NCBI GenBank assembly: GCA_024636855.1 | Contig: JAGXGG010000099.1 | Location: 1 to 52,982 of the forward strand | Reading direction: 5' to 3' | DNA: 52,982 nt | Source of the DNA: Ignavibacteriota bacterium | GTDB lineage: Bacteria > Bacteroidota > Ignavibacteria > Kapaibacteriales > UBA2268 | In this document: positions 17,416 through 26,675 of the stretch, piece after piece | Layout: each line of letters opens with the position of its first letter | How positions within the stretch are numbered: position 1 is the stretch's first letter | Position numbers and translations under genes: made by a program | Notes under the pieces: generated by a model | The model's database searches: none | The model's input: only the letters and a program-made list of their open reading frames with translations | Told to the model about the DNA's origin: nothing

Positions 17416-18110
17416 AAGTACATCGCCAGTATTCTTTTCTCTATATCGTCTATATCTCCGGCATTCTCTACTACTTCTATTAACTTACCATTATTGATAA
17501 AAACAAAATAATCAGTAATAGATCCCATCTCCCTGATATTATGGCTCGATAATATTATTGTAGATTTATTTTCATTCTTAAGTTTAATTAAGAACTCTCT
17601 GAAATTAATTGCTATTTTTGGGTCAAGGTTTGAGAATGGCTCATCTAACAGTATTAACTGAGTATCTATAAGATATATAATGGCAAATATTAAGCGCTGT
17701 TTCATCCCAGATGAAAATTTGCCGAATTTTCCTTTTTTATCATGTAGCTCTACAAATTCTAGAGCCTCACTGATTCTGTCTTCAGGAAGGTTCCTATATT
17801 TACACAATATGCTTAAGTTATCATAAGCATTAAGATGAGTATAAAATAAAGGCTCATTTACAAAAGCTAATAGATTTTCTTTTATATCTAAATAATTATT
17901 CTCATAAACTAATCCATCTATTAGTATATTACCTTCTTTTTGAAATTCTAAACCCGCTATTAATTTGAGTAGTGTTGATTTGCCTACTCCATTTTCGCCT
18001 ACTAAACAGTATATTTTTTCTTTTTCAATACTCAGAGAAAAGTCCTCAATTTGAAAACTTTTCTTGCTATATGAAAAATTTATATTTTCTATTTCTACTT
18101 TGATACTCAT
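17412..18110 (-). CDS. ABC transporter ATP-binding subunit
   Basis: All ABC motifs are present: Walker A GENGVGKST, signature FSSGMKQRL, Walker B LILLDEPFSNLD and the switch histidine in ILSSHNIREM. The domain starts directly at SIKVEIENINFSYSKK. The ORF-track start at 18188 adds 26 residues (MECKKILNTYIK...) not expected for the family, so I use the ATG at 18110, giving about 232 residues. It powers the two adjacent permeases with which it is translationally coupled. The CcmA-like short form and paired small permeases suggest export rather than import. Confidence 0.9.
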   Translation of the reverse strand: MSIKVEIENINFSYSKKSFQIEDFSLSIEKEKIYCLVGENGVGKSTLLKLIAGLEFQKEGNILIDGLVYENNYLDIKENLLAFVNEPLFYTHLNAYDNLSILCKYRNLPEDRISEALEFVELHDKKGKFGKFSSGMKQRLIFAIIYLIDTQLILLDEPFSNLDPKIAINFREFLIKLKNENKSTIILSSHNIREMGSITDYFVFINNGKLIEVVENAGDIDDIEKRILAMYL

Positions 18111-18281
18111 TCTATTCTGAAAACCTTTTTTCAAATACATATTAATAATTATTTTAATATATGTATTTAATATTTTTTTACATTCCATTTATTTACCAAA
18201 CATAATATTTTTTGGGAATAATATACGGGAGTAGTTTTTTAGGGTAAGCACAGCATATTTATTTCTTCTTCTTAAATTTAT

Positions 18282-18289
18282 TATCTTTG
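18282..18289 (+). promoter_or_regulatory. Candidate Bacteroidota-type -7 box for the gltX operon
   Basis: TATCTTTG matches the TAnnTTTG -7 motif, 57 bases before the gltX ATG. It lies in the short AT-rich region between divergent transcripts. The -33 element is not clear. Confidence 0.4.
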
Positions 18290-18346
18290 TTGTTATGTTT
18301 GTACATATATTTGAAAAAATAAATAGAAATAAAACGGAAAACTCCA

Positions 18347-19801
18347 ATGTCAACTAGAGTAAGATTCGCCCCATCACCAACTGGATACCTACATGTAGGT
18401 GGTCTAAGAACAGCACTATACAATTATCTATTCGCTAAAAGTACAGGTGGTACAATGATACTTAGAATAGAAGATACTGATAGAACTAGATTCGTAGAGG
18501 ATTCGCAAACGAATCTGATAGAGTCGCTAAAATGGTGTGGTATTGAGTTTGACGAAGGTCCAATGCAAGGTGGTGACTACGGTCCCTACATACAGTCCCA
18601 AAGATTTGATCTATATACTAAGCATGCCCAAATACTAATTGACAATGCCGCAGCGTATTATGCATTCGATTCATCCGAAGAGATAGAGTCAATGCGTGAG
18701 AGACAAAAAGCAGCTGGTATAGCGCCTAAATATGATCGCACTACTATGCGAAGTCAATATACTTTAGGTGAAGAAAAAACAAAGGAATTGCTCGCAGAGG
18801 GAGCTCCGTATGTTGTTAGATTAAAAGTACCTCATGAAGAGATAAAGTATGAAGATTTGATTCGCGGTAAAGTATCAGTCAATGGTAAAGATGTAGATGA
18901 TCAGATTCTAATAAAATCAGATGGATTTCCAACATACCATTTAGCTAATATAGTAGATGACCATCTGATGGAAATAACACACGTAATTCGTGGTGAAGAG
19001 TGGTTACCTTCTGTTCCCAAGCATATTTTATTATACAAAGCATTTGGTTGGGAAATGCCGAAGTTTGCACACTTGCCTCTTCTTTTGAATCAAAATAAAC
19101 AAAAGCTAAGCAAAAGACACGGCGATGTCGCTGTAGAAGATTTCAAACAAAAGGGATATTTTGCAGAAGCCTTCACTAATTTCATAGCTCTTCTCGGCTG
19201 GAACCCAAGTGGAGAACGTGAAATATATACAATGGATGAGTTAATAGCTGGTTTCAATATTGAAAAAGTGAACAAAGGTGGAGCTATATTCGATAGAAGA
19301 AAGTTACTTTGGATGAACTCTGAGTACCTAAAAGCTAAGCCGGTAAGTGAATTAGCAGATAAAATAATTCCGAAATTGGAAGCGGAAGGTATTAACTATA
19401 AAAATAAAGAATACTTAGAAGCTGTTATTGATTTATTACGCGAGAGAGTAGATTTCGTTGAAGAGATACCTACTTTCGGTGACTATATGTTCGGAGATAT
19501 CAGTGGATACGACGAAAAGTATATGGAAAAGCAATGGAAAGATGATACATATTCGTCTATAAAACCATTAATGGACGAACTAGAAAAGCTAAATGATTGG
19601 AAAGATGAGCCAATACACGATATAGTAAAGAATTTCGTTGAAACTTCAGGTCTTGGGTTTGGCAAAGTGATGAATCCTATCAGACTAATGGTAACAGGTA
19701 AATCGGTTGGAGCTAGTCTAACTTTAACTATGGAATTGCTTGGTAAGGAAGAAACTTTCAAAAGAATAAATGATTTTATAAAATTGAAAAATGAAAAATA
19801 G
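18347..19801 (+). CDS. gltX: Glutamate-tRNA ligase
   Basis: The 484-residue class I aminoacyl-tRNA synthetase has the HIGH-type motif PSPTGYLHVGG at residues 9-19 and the KMSKS-type motif KLSKRHG near 253. The catalytic domain also shows RIEDTDRTR, GEEWLPSVPKHILLY and LLGWNPSGE, and the remainder is the anticodon-binding helical domain. It charges tRNA-Glu for translation and possibly tetrapyrrole synthesis. It heads a tight plus-strand run with a lipoprotein, a sigma-54 activator and a glycosyltransferase, and overlaps the lipoprotein gene by 11 bases. Confidence 0.97.
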   Translation: MSTRVRFAPSPTGYLHVGGLRTALYNYLFAKSTGGTMILRIEDTDRTRFVEDSQTNLIESLKWCGIEFDEGPMQGGDYGPYIQSQRFDLYTKHAQILIDNAAAYYAFDSSEEIESMRERQKAAGIAPKYDRTTMRSQYTLGEEKTKELLAEGAPYVVRLKVPHEEIKYEDLIRGKVSVNGKDVDDQILIKSDGFPTYHLANIVDDHLMEITHVIRGEEWLPSVPKHILLYKAFGWEMPKFAHLPLLLNQNKQKLSKRHGDVAVEDFKQKGYFAEAFTNFIALLGWNPSGEREIYTMDELIAGFNIEKVNKGGAIFDRRKLLWMNSEYLKAKPVSELADKIIPKLEAEGINYKNKEYLEAVIDLLRERVDFVEEIPTFGDYMFGDISGYDEKYMEKQWKDDTYSSIKPLMDELEKLNDWKDEPIHDIVKNFVETSGLGFGKVMNPIRLMVTGKSVGASLTLTMELLGKEETFKRINDFIKLKNEK

Positions 19802-20252
19802 TTTTGTACTTATATTTTTAATCGTTCTAATGGGATGCGGCTCTTCCAAAAATGAAGCTAATTGTGTAAGTGAAGCTCGTAAAAAAGTCCTTATTAGTTG
19901 GGGCGATTATGATATGAAGCAGAATAAATTGATTAAAGGCTATGCTATTACTACAGACAAGCAAGTCTATCAATTATATAACCTTAGTGATAGCATAGGC
20001 ATTATTCCGCTCTATAAAACGACAGATTCTGTATATTGTGAGATGAGTGGTTTGCTTTGGAATACAATACTAGAAGTACAGAAGCTTAACGTACCAGCTG
20101 ATACAGTCAGATTCGTAAGATATGCGAATTTGGCAACAGGATATCAGCTAAATGGGTTTTGGAATAATCGACTGAAAGCAATAGGAAGTAAGGAATACAG
20201 AGAAGTTTTTAGTATATTGAATACTATTTCGCCAATCAAATTTGAAGAATAA
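19791..20252 (+). CDS. Small lipoprotein of unknown function
   Basis: The 153-residue protein has a clear lipoprotein signal (MKNSFVLIFLIVLMGCGSSK). The mature domain is about 135 residues, mixed alpha/beta by eye, without a motif that I recognise (ISWGDYDMKQNKLIKGYAITTDKQVYQLYNL). Its start overlaps gltX by 11 bases and its stop lies 5 bases before the response regulator ATG, so it is embedded in that operon. The lipobox and in-operon position make it a real gene despite lacking a family. Confidence 0.78.
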   Translation: MKNSFVLIFLIVLMGCGSSKNEANCVSEARKKVLISWGDYDMKQNKLIKGYAITTDKQVYQLYNLSDSIGIIPLYKTTDSVYCEMSGLLWNTILEVQKLNVPADTVRFVRYANLATGYQLNGFWNNRLKAIGSKEYREVFSILNTISPIKFEE

Positions 20253-20257
20253 TTTTA

Positions 20258-21658
20258 ATGAAAGTTTTAATAGCTGATGATAATGTAGATTTTTGCTCCA
20301 CAATCTCTGAGATTGTAAGTAGTTTTGGATATGAAACAGTGATGTTCAATGATCCTGATTCTGCTATGGATTATCTTAGTGAGCATAATCGTGAGATAGG
20401 ATTAGCCCTGCTAGACATAGAGTTCGGCCCTTCTGAAAAGAAAACGGGTCTAGACATACTAGAACATTGCAGGAAAAAATATCCTTCTATCCCAGTAGTT
20501 ATGATTTCTGGTAAAGGGTCAATAGAGACAGCGGTTAAAGCTACTAAACTCGGTGCTGTAAATTTCATCGAGAAAAGTATAGTCAGCAAAAAAAGAATAA
20601 AAGATGTATTAGAAAGTGCTGTTAGCCGATTAGAGTCAAAAGGTGAAGAAAAAGAAATACTTCATTTCTTACAAGTACATGGCCTAATAGGTAATAGTAA
20701 ACAAATGGTCGAATTAGGTGATCACGTTATTAGATTTGGTCGCACGGATTTGAATATATTAGTAACTGGTGAAACTGGAACTGGGAAAAAGCTTGTAGCT
20801 AAGGCAATACATGCCGTTTCACGGAGAAGTAAAAACTCAATAGTAACTGTCGATATACCAAACATTCCTAAGGAACTTTTCCAAAGTGAATTATTTGGAC
20901 ATATTAAAGGTGCCTTCTCAGGTGCAACTGATACTAAGCGTGGTCTATTCCATAAAGCACATCGTGGGACACTTTTCTTAGATGAGATTGGTGATATGCC
21001 CCTTGATTTGCAAAGTAATTTGCTAATACCAATAGAAGAAAGACAAGTTAGAAAAGTCGGGTCAGTAGAAAGCGAAGATGTAGATGTACGTATCGTTTCA
21101 GCGACAGATAAAAACCTTATTAATGAGATGAAAGACGGCACTTTCAGAGAGCCACTTTATCACAGATTACGTGAATGCGAAATCTATATTCCACCTCTAA
21201 GGGAACGAAAAGAAGACATTCCACTAATTGTCGATTATTACTTGCGAATACATAATGAGAACTTCGACGAACAAAAAGTATTTTCTCCATCTGCCATAGA
21301 GTTCATGTCTGAACAGATTTGGAAGGGTAATGTTCGTGAGTTAGCTAGTTTGGTTCGTGTAATACTACAAACAGTGAAGAACGAAGAAATAGAAGTAAGC
21401 GATGTACACAAGATGCTAAAAACTAGCTCTTCGACACCAATAGTGGAAGGCAAAGCAGACGCATATCTATCTGCTGATAGAACTCTAAAAGAAGATTTGC
21501 AGCAAGTAGATAAAAAGAAAATAGAGGGAACTCTAAAAAGATGTAATGGTAACGTTAGCAAGTCAGCTTCTCAGCTAGGCATTAGTAGAGAGACATTACA
21601 CAATAAAATAAGAAAGTACGACCTAGACGTACAGCAATATCGAAAAAATAGAAAATAA
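20258..21658 (+). CDS. Sigma-54-dependent response regulator (NtrC family)
   Basis: The 466-residue protein has the full NtrC layout. A receiver domain (residues 1-120) has acidic pocket ADD, phospho-acceptor LLDIEF and switch Lys in FIEKS. The AAA+ domain (about 147-375) has Walker A GETGTGKK, the sigma-54 contact loop as GAFSGA, Walker B LFLDEIGD and arginine-finger region FREPLYHRLRE. A Fis-type helix-turn-helix (GNVSKSASQLGISRETLHNKIRKY) ends the protein. Phosphorylation should drive open-complex formation by RpoN, which is also encoded in this window. No partner kinase is adjacent. It is translated 5 bases after the lipoprotein stop. Confidence 0.95.
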   Translation: MKVLIADDNVDFCSTISEIVSSFGYETVMFNDPDSAMDYLSEHNREIGLALLDIEFGPSEKKTGLDILEHCRKKYPSIPVVMISGKGSIETAVKATKLGAVNFIEKSIVSKKRIKDVLESAVSRLESKGEEKEILHFLQVHGLIGNSKQMVELGDHVIRFGRTDLNILVTGETGTGKKLVAKAIHAVSRRSKNSIVTVDIPNIPKELFQSELFGHIKGAFSGATDTKRGLFHKAHRGTLFLDEIGDMPLDLQSNLLIPIEERQVRKVGSVESEDVDVRIVSATDKNLINEMKDGTFREPLYHRLRECEIYIPPLRERKEDIPLIVDYYLRIHNENFDEQKVFSPSAIEFMSEQIWKGNVRELASLVRVILQTVKNEEIEVSDVHKMLKTSSSTPIVEGKADAYLSADRTLKEDLQQVDKKKIEGTLKRCNGNVSKSASQLGISRETLHNKIRKYDLDVQQYRKNRK

Positions 21659-21673
21659 ACGAAGCTTTACAAT

Positions 21674-22453
21674 TTGGAAAGTAGCAATTCGATAAAACTC
21701 TCTGCCGTTGTAATTACCTACAACGAAGAAGATAAAATCGGCAGATGTTTAGATTCGCTGATTAATGTCGCTGATGAGATTATAGTAGTTGACTCACTTT
21801 CTACTGACTGTACGGTTGAAATTTGCACTTCCAAAGGTGCCTCGGTTATCAGCCAAAAATTTCTCGGATATATAGAGCAAAAGAATTTCGCATTAGAAAA
21901 ATCAAATTTTGATTATGTATTATCCCTTGATGCCGATGAAGTACTTTCACCAGAACTAATCAAATCAATCCAAAGAATTAAAACAAATTTCGTATCAGAT
22001 GCCTACAAATTCAACCGGCTTACAAATTTCTGTGGTAAATGGATAAAACATGGAGGGTGGTACCCCGATGTAAAGACAAGAATTTGGAATAAGAATGATG
22101 GTAAATGGGGTGGAACAAATCCACATGACGAAGTCATACTTGAGAAAGGGAAAAAAGTAGAAAAACTAAATGGGGATTTACTACATTATTCTATCGATAG
22201 CATTAGTCAACACATAGATCAAATTCAGAAATTCACAACAATAGCCGCAGAAACACTGCACAAGAAAGGAAAAAAGACTTCAATAGCTAAAATCCTTTTC
22301 AACTCATGGTTCAAATTTGTTAGGGATTATTTCATTCTACTTGGTTTTCTAGATGGTTTCTATGGTTTCGTAGTTGCGTTCAATTCAGCTTATGCTACTT
22401 ATCTAAAGTATCTGAAATTGTACGATTTGAATAAATCGAAGAATCTAAAATAA
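21674..22453 (+). CDS. Family 2 glycosyltransferase (WaaE-like)
   Basis: The 259-residue protein is a GT-A fold glycosyltransferase: AVVITYNEEDKIGRCLDSL, EIIVVDSLSTDCTVEIC and the metal-binding DADEVLSPEL. GYIEQKNFALEKSNFDYVLSLD and the GGWYPDVKTRIW region match the lipopolysaccharide-core branch of GT2 (WaaE/KdtX type). It likely adds a sugar to a lipid-linked envelope glycan. The start is a TTG 15 bases after the regulator stop; the frame has an in-frame stop immediately upstream and no ATG, so TTG is the only sensible start. It closes the gltX operon and converges on the next gene. Confidence 0.9.
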   Translation: MESSNSIKLSAVVITYNEEDKIGRCLDSLINVADEIIVVDSLSTDCTVEICTSKGASVISQKFLGYIEQKNFALEKSNFDYVLSLDADEVLSPELIKSIQRIKTNFVSDAYKFNRLTNFCGKWIKHGGWYPDVKTRIWNKNDGKWGGTNPHDEVILEKGKKVEKLNGDLLHYSIDSISQHIDQIQKFTTIAAETLHKKGKKTSIAKILFNSWFKFVRDYFILLGFLDGFYGFVVAFNSAYATYLKYLKLYDLNKSKNLK

Positions 22454-22471
22454 CTGAGGAATTAGAATTAT

Positions 22472-25123
22472 TTACTCAATGAATAATTTATTCATTTCCA
22501 TCTTATTACCTTCTATTATTTGCAGAAAATAAAGTCCACTAGAAATTCCTGTAATCTCCCAATTAATTTCAATTTCATCCTCGTCTTTATTGATATTATA
22601 CTCAGCAATTGATTTACCAGTATAATTCATTATTTTTAAATTAATATTCCCTTTATATCCACCTTTACTAATTAAGTGAAGTGAATTGCCAATATTATTT
22701 ATTTTTGTTTGAGTATTAAAGAAAGATACTTGCCTTATATCCTGAGCACAAATCTTCTCAGTTACTAACGAGCCATTGATTAAATCAAACACATAATTTG
22801 AAGTAGTATCTTGGATTGAAATTCCAGTTGAATCAATATCAGTTAGCAATACTGTACCGAACAAACTACCTATTTGATTCCTTCCATTACTATTAGCAGT
22901 GCCATCGTAACTAATTCTGATTTCTTGATTGTCATTTACTGTTGATATATCTATGAGCTCAACTCCTTCTACTCTTTCTACAAAGTACTTACTATTAGAT
23001 AGAATTAGCGATGCCTCAAACTTAAAATTATCAGTTACTTCTATACAAGTTGTTGTTAGAAATATTGGAATCTCAAAATTTCTCATACCAATTACAGTTC
23101 GCAAATGTGGTACTTCAAGAGTGAATTTAGTACTTTCTATAATTATTTTCAAAGGTAAAGTGATTTTTCTTTTGCATTCAGAATCTATGTATATATCCAA
23201 TGTGTCCTTTAATATCCCCACATATAATTGGTCAAAATCTATGAGAATATTTCTATTGAAATTTCCATTTGGGTATTTGTTAACCAAAAAGGGCTTATTC
23301 TTGATACTCATTTTATTACCTAAACGTAAAGAAAGACTATCTACACTCAATGGCTTATTAGATTTGACAGGGAATTCGATACTATAAGTTTGTTCAATTC
23401 CGCGACATATTCTTATTTCATATTCTTCTATTTGGGTATAATCAATCTGAGCTACTTCAATGTTATAGCTTGTTATCCCTTCGCAGCCACCTGCATCCAC
23501 AACTTCAAGTTCTAACAATCCCAAATCAGCTATAACAATAGTGTCTTGGCTACCAATTTGAATTCTATTTGTTGAACCCGACTTAGTAAAATACCACTTA
23601 TATTCCATATACTTTTGTGTGGAAGTAAAAGTCATCTCTTCAAGCGGGGATTGACATAAATCAAATTCAGCAGGTGATACTTTTACTATTTCTGGCGTGA
23701 TTTTCTCAATTATACTAACATAAAATGTATCATTGAACTGCTGGTAACAACTTTGGAAATGATACAAATACATTCCTTCATCACTTTTACTTATGTTTTC
23801 GATAACTAAATCATTACTATAATCTCGAGAACCATCTCTCTTAATCCATGTATGCACACCACAAGCATCTTCAACCCCCTTGATAGTAACATCTTGATTA
23901 ATACAATACTGCATTAAATCAGGAGGTCGATTAAAAATAGCTGGAGTAATAGGTTCAGCTAGAAAGTTCGATGGAATGTTAGGTATATGAGGAACGTTGA
24001 TAATATTATTACTTACACCTATTCCCAAATGTTGATATCCAACATTTGGACTTTCAGAATTAGGACAATTGATTACTCCGAGAAAGGTACTATCTTTTCT
24101 CCCAGTATAACTTTGTAAATAACTTATATAAATTCTATTATTTGGTGCTAATTGAAAATCTCTAAATAGACAATCGACACATGTTGCTTCCTGAATCCAA
24201 ACGATTTTTCTTGAATTAAGTACACTATTTTTATTAGTATAATCTTTCAAATCAAATTGATGAATAATGTAGTTATCGTGTCCACTTTGTGCATAGAGTT
24301 TACTCCCGTTCTGCGAAAATTCAAAGATAGTTCTTATATTATATTCTGACTCTTTATTAAAATCAATCTTATAGTTTTGTATTACATTTCCGTTACTATT
24401 ATCAAAAGAATAAAATACGAAATTACTTCCATAATAATTTGAGATTAGTTTATCGCCCTGGGGGGAAAACTTAACTTTAATACCACTAAAAATCTTATTA
24501 TCGTTATCAGTATCTATATCATTATATCGAGTATTTACAAATGTATCTGATGAGAATAGCTGAGTAATAAGCAATTCATCTGGATCCTCAACCATTGATG
24601 CTATATAGTAACTATCTCCATCTTTGCTTAAAGTTGCGGCTAATGGCAAACTTGTTATTGAAGTTTCTATCAAGGTTTCTGGTTTGATAGTATTTAAAGG
24701 TGAGTTATAATCAATTTTGATATAGTTTAATGTTCCATTTTTGTCGGATTCTTTGGTTGAAATATAAACGAAATAACACATTCTTTTGGAATAGAAAGGT
24801 AAGACTATTGACTCTATATTGGTATTTATATCTTGATTATCAAATAAATGTTCGAATCTTATTATACCTGAACTATTACGAATCACAATTTTGTTCTTAT
24901 ATATATCAAAACTTAATTGTATTTCGCCTTTCTCATCTGTGAAAATATCGGAATGCCTATAATTTCTATCTTTTTTATAATTATCGATATCTATTGCATA
25001 TTGGCATTCTTCTTCACCGAAATTTATTTGCTCGCGGCTGTCAAGCTGCCAAGTTGAAAAAGGTTTATTGGCAAACGAAAATGATTGAGCAAGTATGAAA
25101 ATAATTATAAAAATATATTTCAT
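22472..25123 (-). CDS. Large secreted surface protein with beta-propeller-like region and T9SS tail
   Basis: The protein is about 883 residues with a signal peptide (MKYIFIIIFILAQSFSFA). The ATG at 25123 is preferred over the upstream TTG at 25135 used by the ORF track. Residues about 170-400 contain propeller-like repeats (AATLSKDGDSYYIASM, VKFSPQGDKLISNYYG, FEFSQNGSKLYAQSGH, FQLAPNNRIYISYL), similar to SprB-associated gliding proteins. Ig-like segments follow (DEGMYLYHFQSC). The C-terminal 70 residues (IGNSLHLISKGG to KMEMNKLFIE) resemble a T9SS sorting domain. It is probably displayed on the cell surface; its function is unknown. Confidence 0.85.
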   Translation of the reverse strand: MKYIFIIIFILAQSFSFANKPFSTWQLDSREQINFGEEECQYAIDIDNYKKDRNYRHSDIFTDEKGEIQLSFDIYKNKIVIRNSSGIIRFEHLFDNQDINTNIESIVLPFYSKRMCYFVYISTKESDKNGTLNYIKIDYNSPLNTIKPETLIETSITSLPLAATLSKDGDSYYIASMVEDPDELLITQLFSSDTFVNTRYNDIDTDNDNKIFSGIKVKFSPQGDKLISNYYGSNFVFYSFDNSNGNVIQNYKIDFNKESEYNIRTIFEFSQNGSKLYAQSGHDNYIIHQFDLKDYTNKNSVLNSRKIVWIQEATCVDCLFRDFQLAPNNRIYISYLQSYTGRKDSTFLGVINCPNSESPNVGYQHLGIGVSNNIINVPHIPNIPSNFLAEPITPAIFNRPPDLMQYCINQDVTIKGVEDACGVHTWIKRDGSRDYSNDLVIENISKSDEGMYLYHFQSCYQQFNDTFYVSIIEKITPEIVKVSPAEFDLCQSPLEEMTFTSTQKYMEYKWYFTKSGSTNRIQIGSQDTIVIADLGLLELEVVDAGGCEGITSYNIEVAQIDYTQIEEYEIRICRGIEQTYSIEFPVKSNKPLSVDSLSLRLGNKMSIKNKPFLVNKYPNGNFNRNILIDFDQLYVGILKDTLDIYIDSECKRKITLPLKIIIESTKFTLEVPHLRTVIGMRNFEIPIFLTTTCIEVTDNFKFEASLILSNSKYFVERVEGVELIDISTVNDNQEIRISYDGTANSNGRNQIGSLFGTVLLTDIDSTGISIQDTTSNYVFDLINGSLVTEKICAQDIRQVSFFNTQTKINNIGNSLHLISKGGYKGNINLKIMNYTGKSIAEYNINKDEDEIEINWEITGISSGLYFLQIIEGNKMEMNKLFIE

Positions 25124-25219
25124 AAAAAACCACAAAATGTTTAACTATTCAAATTAATAATTAAAAGAACAGATTAGTTACAGAATGGTTACAAAATGAA
25201 ATTATTTTTTGCATAAATC

Positions 25220-25642
25220 TTACAAATCGAAATTAATCATACAATTAACACCGAATTTATCTTCGCACATACCGAAATAAGCATTCCAGAAAGTTTCTTC
25301 AAGAGGCATAGTCACTAATCCACCTTCAGATAAACCAGCAAAAAAAGTATCAACTTCTTCTTTTGATTCGGCAGTTATTGCAAGTGAAAAATTCTGTCCA
25401 ATTGGAATCTCATCGAAAGCAGGATGTCCATCACTTGCCATAATAGTAGTATATTCATTAATAACATAAACGGCATTCATAATCAGATTCTTTGATTCCT
25501 CTGTCATCTCTACCCCATCCATAGGAGGTGCTTCACTAAATCTATTTAATGAAATAATCTCCCCACCAAGAATTGATTTGTAGTGATTCAATGCTTCTTC
25601 GGCTTTACCGTTGAAAGTAAGATAAGGTATTATGCTTTTCAT
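25220..25642 (-). CDS. VOC-family protein (PhnB/glyoxalase-like)
   Basis: The 140-residue protein has the VOC fold signature of the PhnB-like group: IPYLTFNGKAEEALNHYKSILGGEII at the N-terminus, IMASDGHP in the middle and EETFWNAYFGMCEDKFGVNCMINFDL at the C-terminus. Members bind a metal or small molecule; the reaction is usually unknown. It is cytoplasmic, without a signal peptide. It stands alone, with an 80-base gap to the next minus-strand pair. Confidence 0.9.
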   Translation of the reverse strand: MKSIIPYLTFNGKAEEALNHYKSILGGEIISLNRFSEAPPMDGVEMTEESKNLIMNAVYVINEYTTIMASDGHPAFDEIPIGQNFSLAITAESKEEVDTFFAGLSEGGLVTMPLEETFWNAYFGMCEDKFGVNCMINFDL

Positions 25643-25723
25643 ATTAAAGTCTTATTTTTATTTTTAAAATCGGTGTGCTAATTTAAACCAAATGAATTAG
25701 ATTTGCAAAAGGGTATCACATTA

Positions 25724-26272
25724 TCATTCAGTGTCAGTTTCATTATTGATTTCATCGAATAATTTTTCTATTCTCATAAACTCTTCCAATTTACCTTCTA
25801 CTTTTGACCATCTTTCAATTTCTTTCAAATCAACTTCATTGCTTTTAGCAACCATTAGAGCTTGTATTAGTGATTGGTTGTCATTCCAAAAATAGTAAGC
25901 CGCCAAACGATCCTTGATACAATCAGTAACAGAGAGTAGAAACAATTTCCCTGTACTGAAATCTAAAGTTTCATAATTATTTATTGGTTCGCTACCAATT
26001 GAGAGTGGACCTTTTGGGAACTCAACAATAAATTTAAATTTTTCACTTTTAAAATATCCATTTTCAAATGTAAAACCTATTTCAGACATTATCTTTTTGA
26101 AGTCAGTTGTGTTATTTGAGTATAACTCTATAAAATCTAAATCATTTGATTGATATTTATTATGCGTATAAACACTTACGCATCCACCACCGGAGAGGAC
26201 GCAACGAAAATCATTTTTATCAAGATGAGTACAAACGAGGGCAGCTAGTTCCTGATAAGTCAAGTTAGTCAT
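25724..26272 (-). CDS. Nucleotidyltransferase-like protein (AbiEii-type toxin candidate)
   Basis: The 182-residue protein shows the nucleotidyltransferase core pattern: FRCVLSGGGCVSVYTHNKYQSNDLDFIEL, that is GG near residue 29 followed by D-x-D at the DLDF site near 44-47. SVTDCIKDRLAAYYFWNDNQSLIQALMV matches the helical region of AbiEii/DUF6036-type proteins. In type IV toxin-antitoxin modules such proteins transfer nucleotides to tRNA. The start overlaps the upstream wHTH gene by four bases. It could instead be a solitary housekeeping nucleotidyltransferase, but the pairing supports a two-gene module. Confidence 0.72.
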   Translation of the reverse strand: MTNLTYQELAALVCTHLDKNDFRCVLSGGGCVSVYTHNKYQSNDLDFIELYSNNTTDFKKIMSEIGFTFENGYFKSEKFKFIVEFPKGPLSIGSEPINNYETLDFSTGKLFLLSVTDCIKDRLAAYYFWNDNQSLIQALMVAKSNEVDLKEIERWSKVEGKLEEFMRIEKLFDEINNETDTE

Positions 26273-26598
26273 AACACCTTACCTTTTCTTCTTGGTCTTC
26301 TTCTATTATTAACTAATTTTTCATAGATTTCATCAGGAAGAAAAGTCAATGTTTTCTCAATTAGAGCAGATAGCTCTTTTAAAAAAGGGTATCGTGGGTT
26401 GAGTTTGTAAATAATCGTTCGCCCTTTTGATTCAGAATAAAGAATACTATTCTTTTCCAAATTGTCCAATTGATTCTGAATAGGGCTGAGAGAAGTCTCA
26501 TAGAATTCCGATATCTCACGAGCATACCCATCGTTACGAGCTATTATAAATTGCAAGCAACGTTCTTTATTTATATTACCAAGTATTCCTTCAATCAT
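26269..26598 (-). CDS. Winged-helix transcriptional regulator (AbiEi-antitoxin-like partner)
   Basis: The 109-residue protein is a winged helix-turn-helix: AREISEFYETSLSPIQNQLDNLEKNSILYSESKGRTIIYKLNPRYPFLKEL. The recognition helix is SLSPIQNQLDNLEK and the wing GRTIIYKLN, as in ArsR/MarR-type and AbiEi-type proteins. A basic tail (NNRRRPRRKGKVL) may bind DNA or RNA. It overlaps the nucleotidyltransferase ORF by four bases (ATGA). It probably represses its own operon; a toxin-neutralising role is inference from context. Confidence 0.75.
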   Translation of the reverse strand: MIEGILGNINKERCLQFIIARNDGYAREISEFYETSLSPIQNQLDNLEKNSILYSESKGRTIIYKLNPRYPFLKELSALIEKTLTFLPDEIYEKLVNNRRRPRRKGKVL

Positions 26599-26675
26599 TA
26601 TCGACCTAGATATTAGTGTATATAACCTATATAATAGGTCGAAATTACCAATAATTTATTTTAAATTCAAATTTT

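Noticed and set aside
20722-21141. 139-residue minus-strand ORF inside the NtrC-type regulator
   Set aside because: Shadow of the AAA+ domain reading frame; no own signals.
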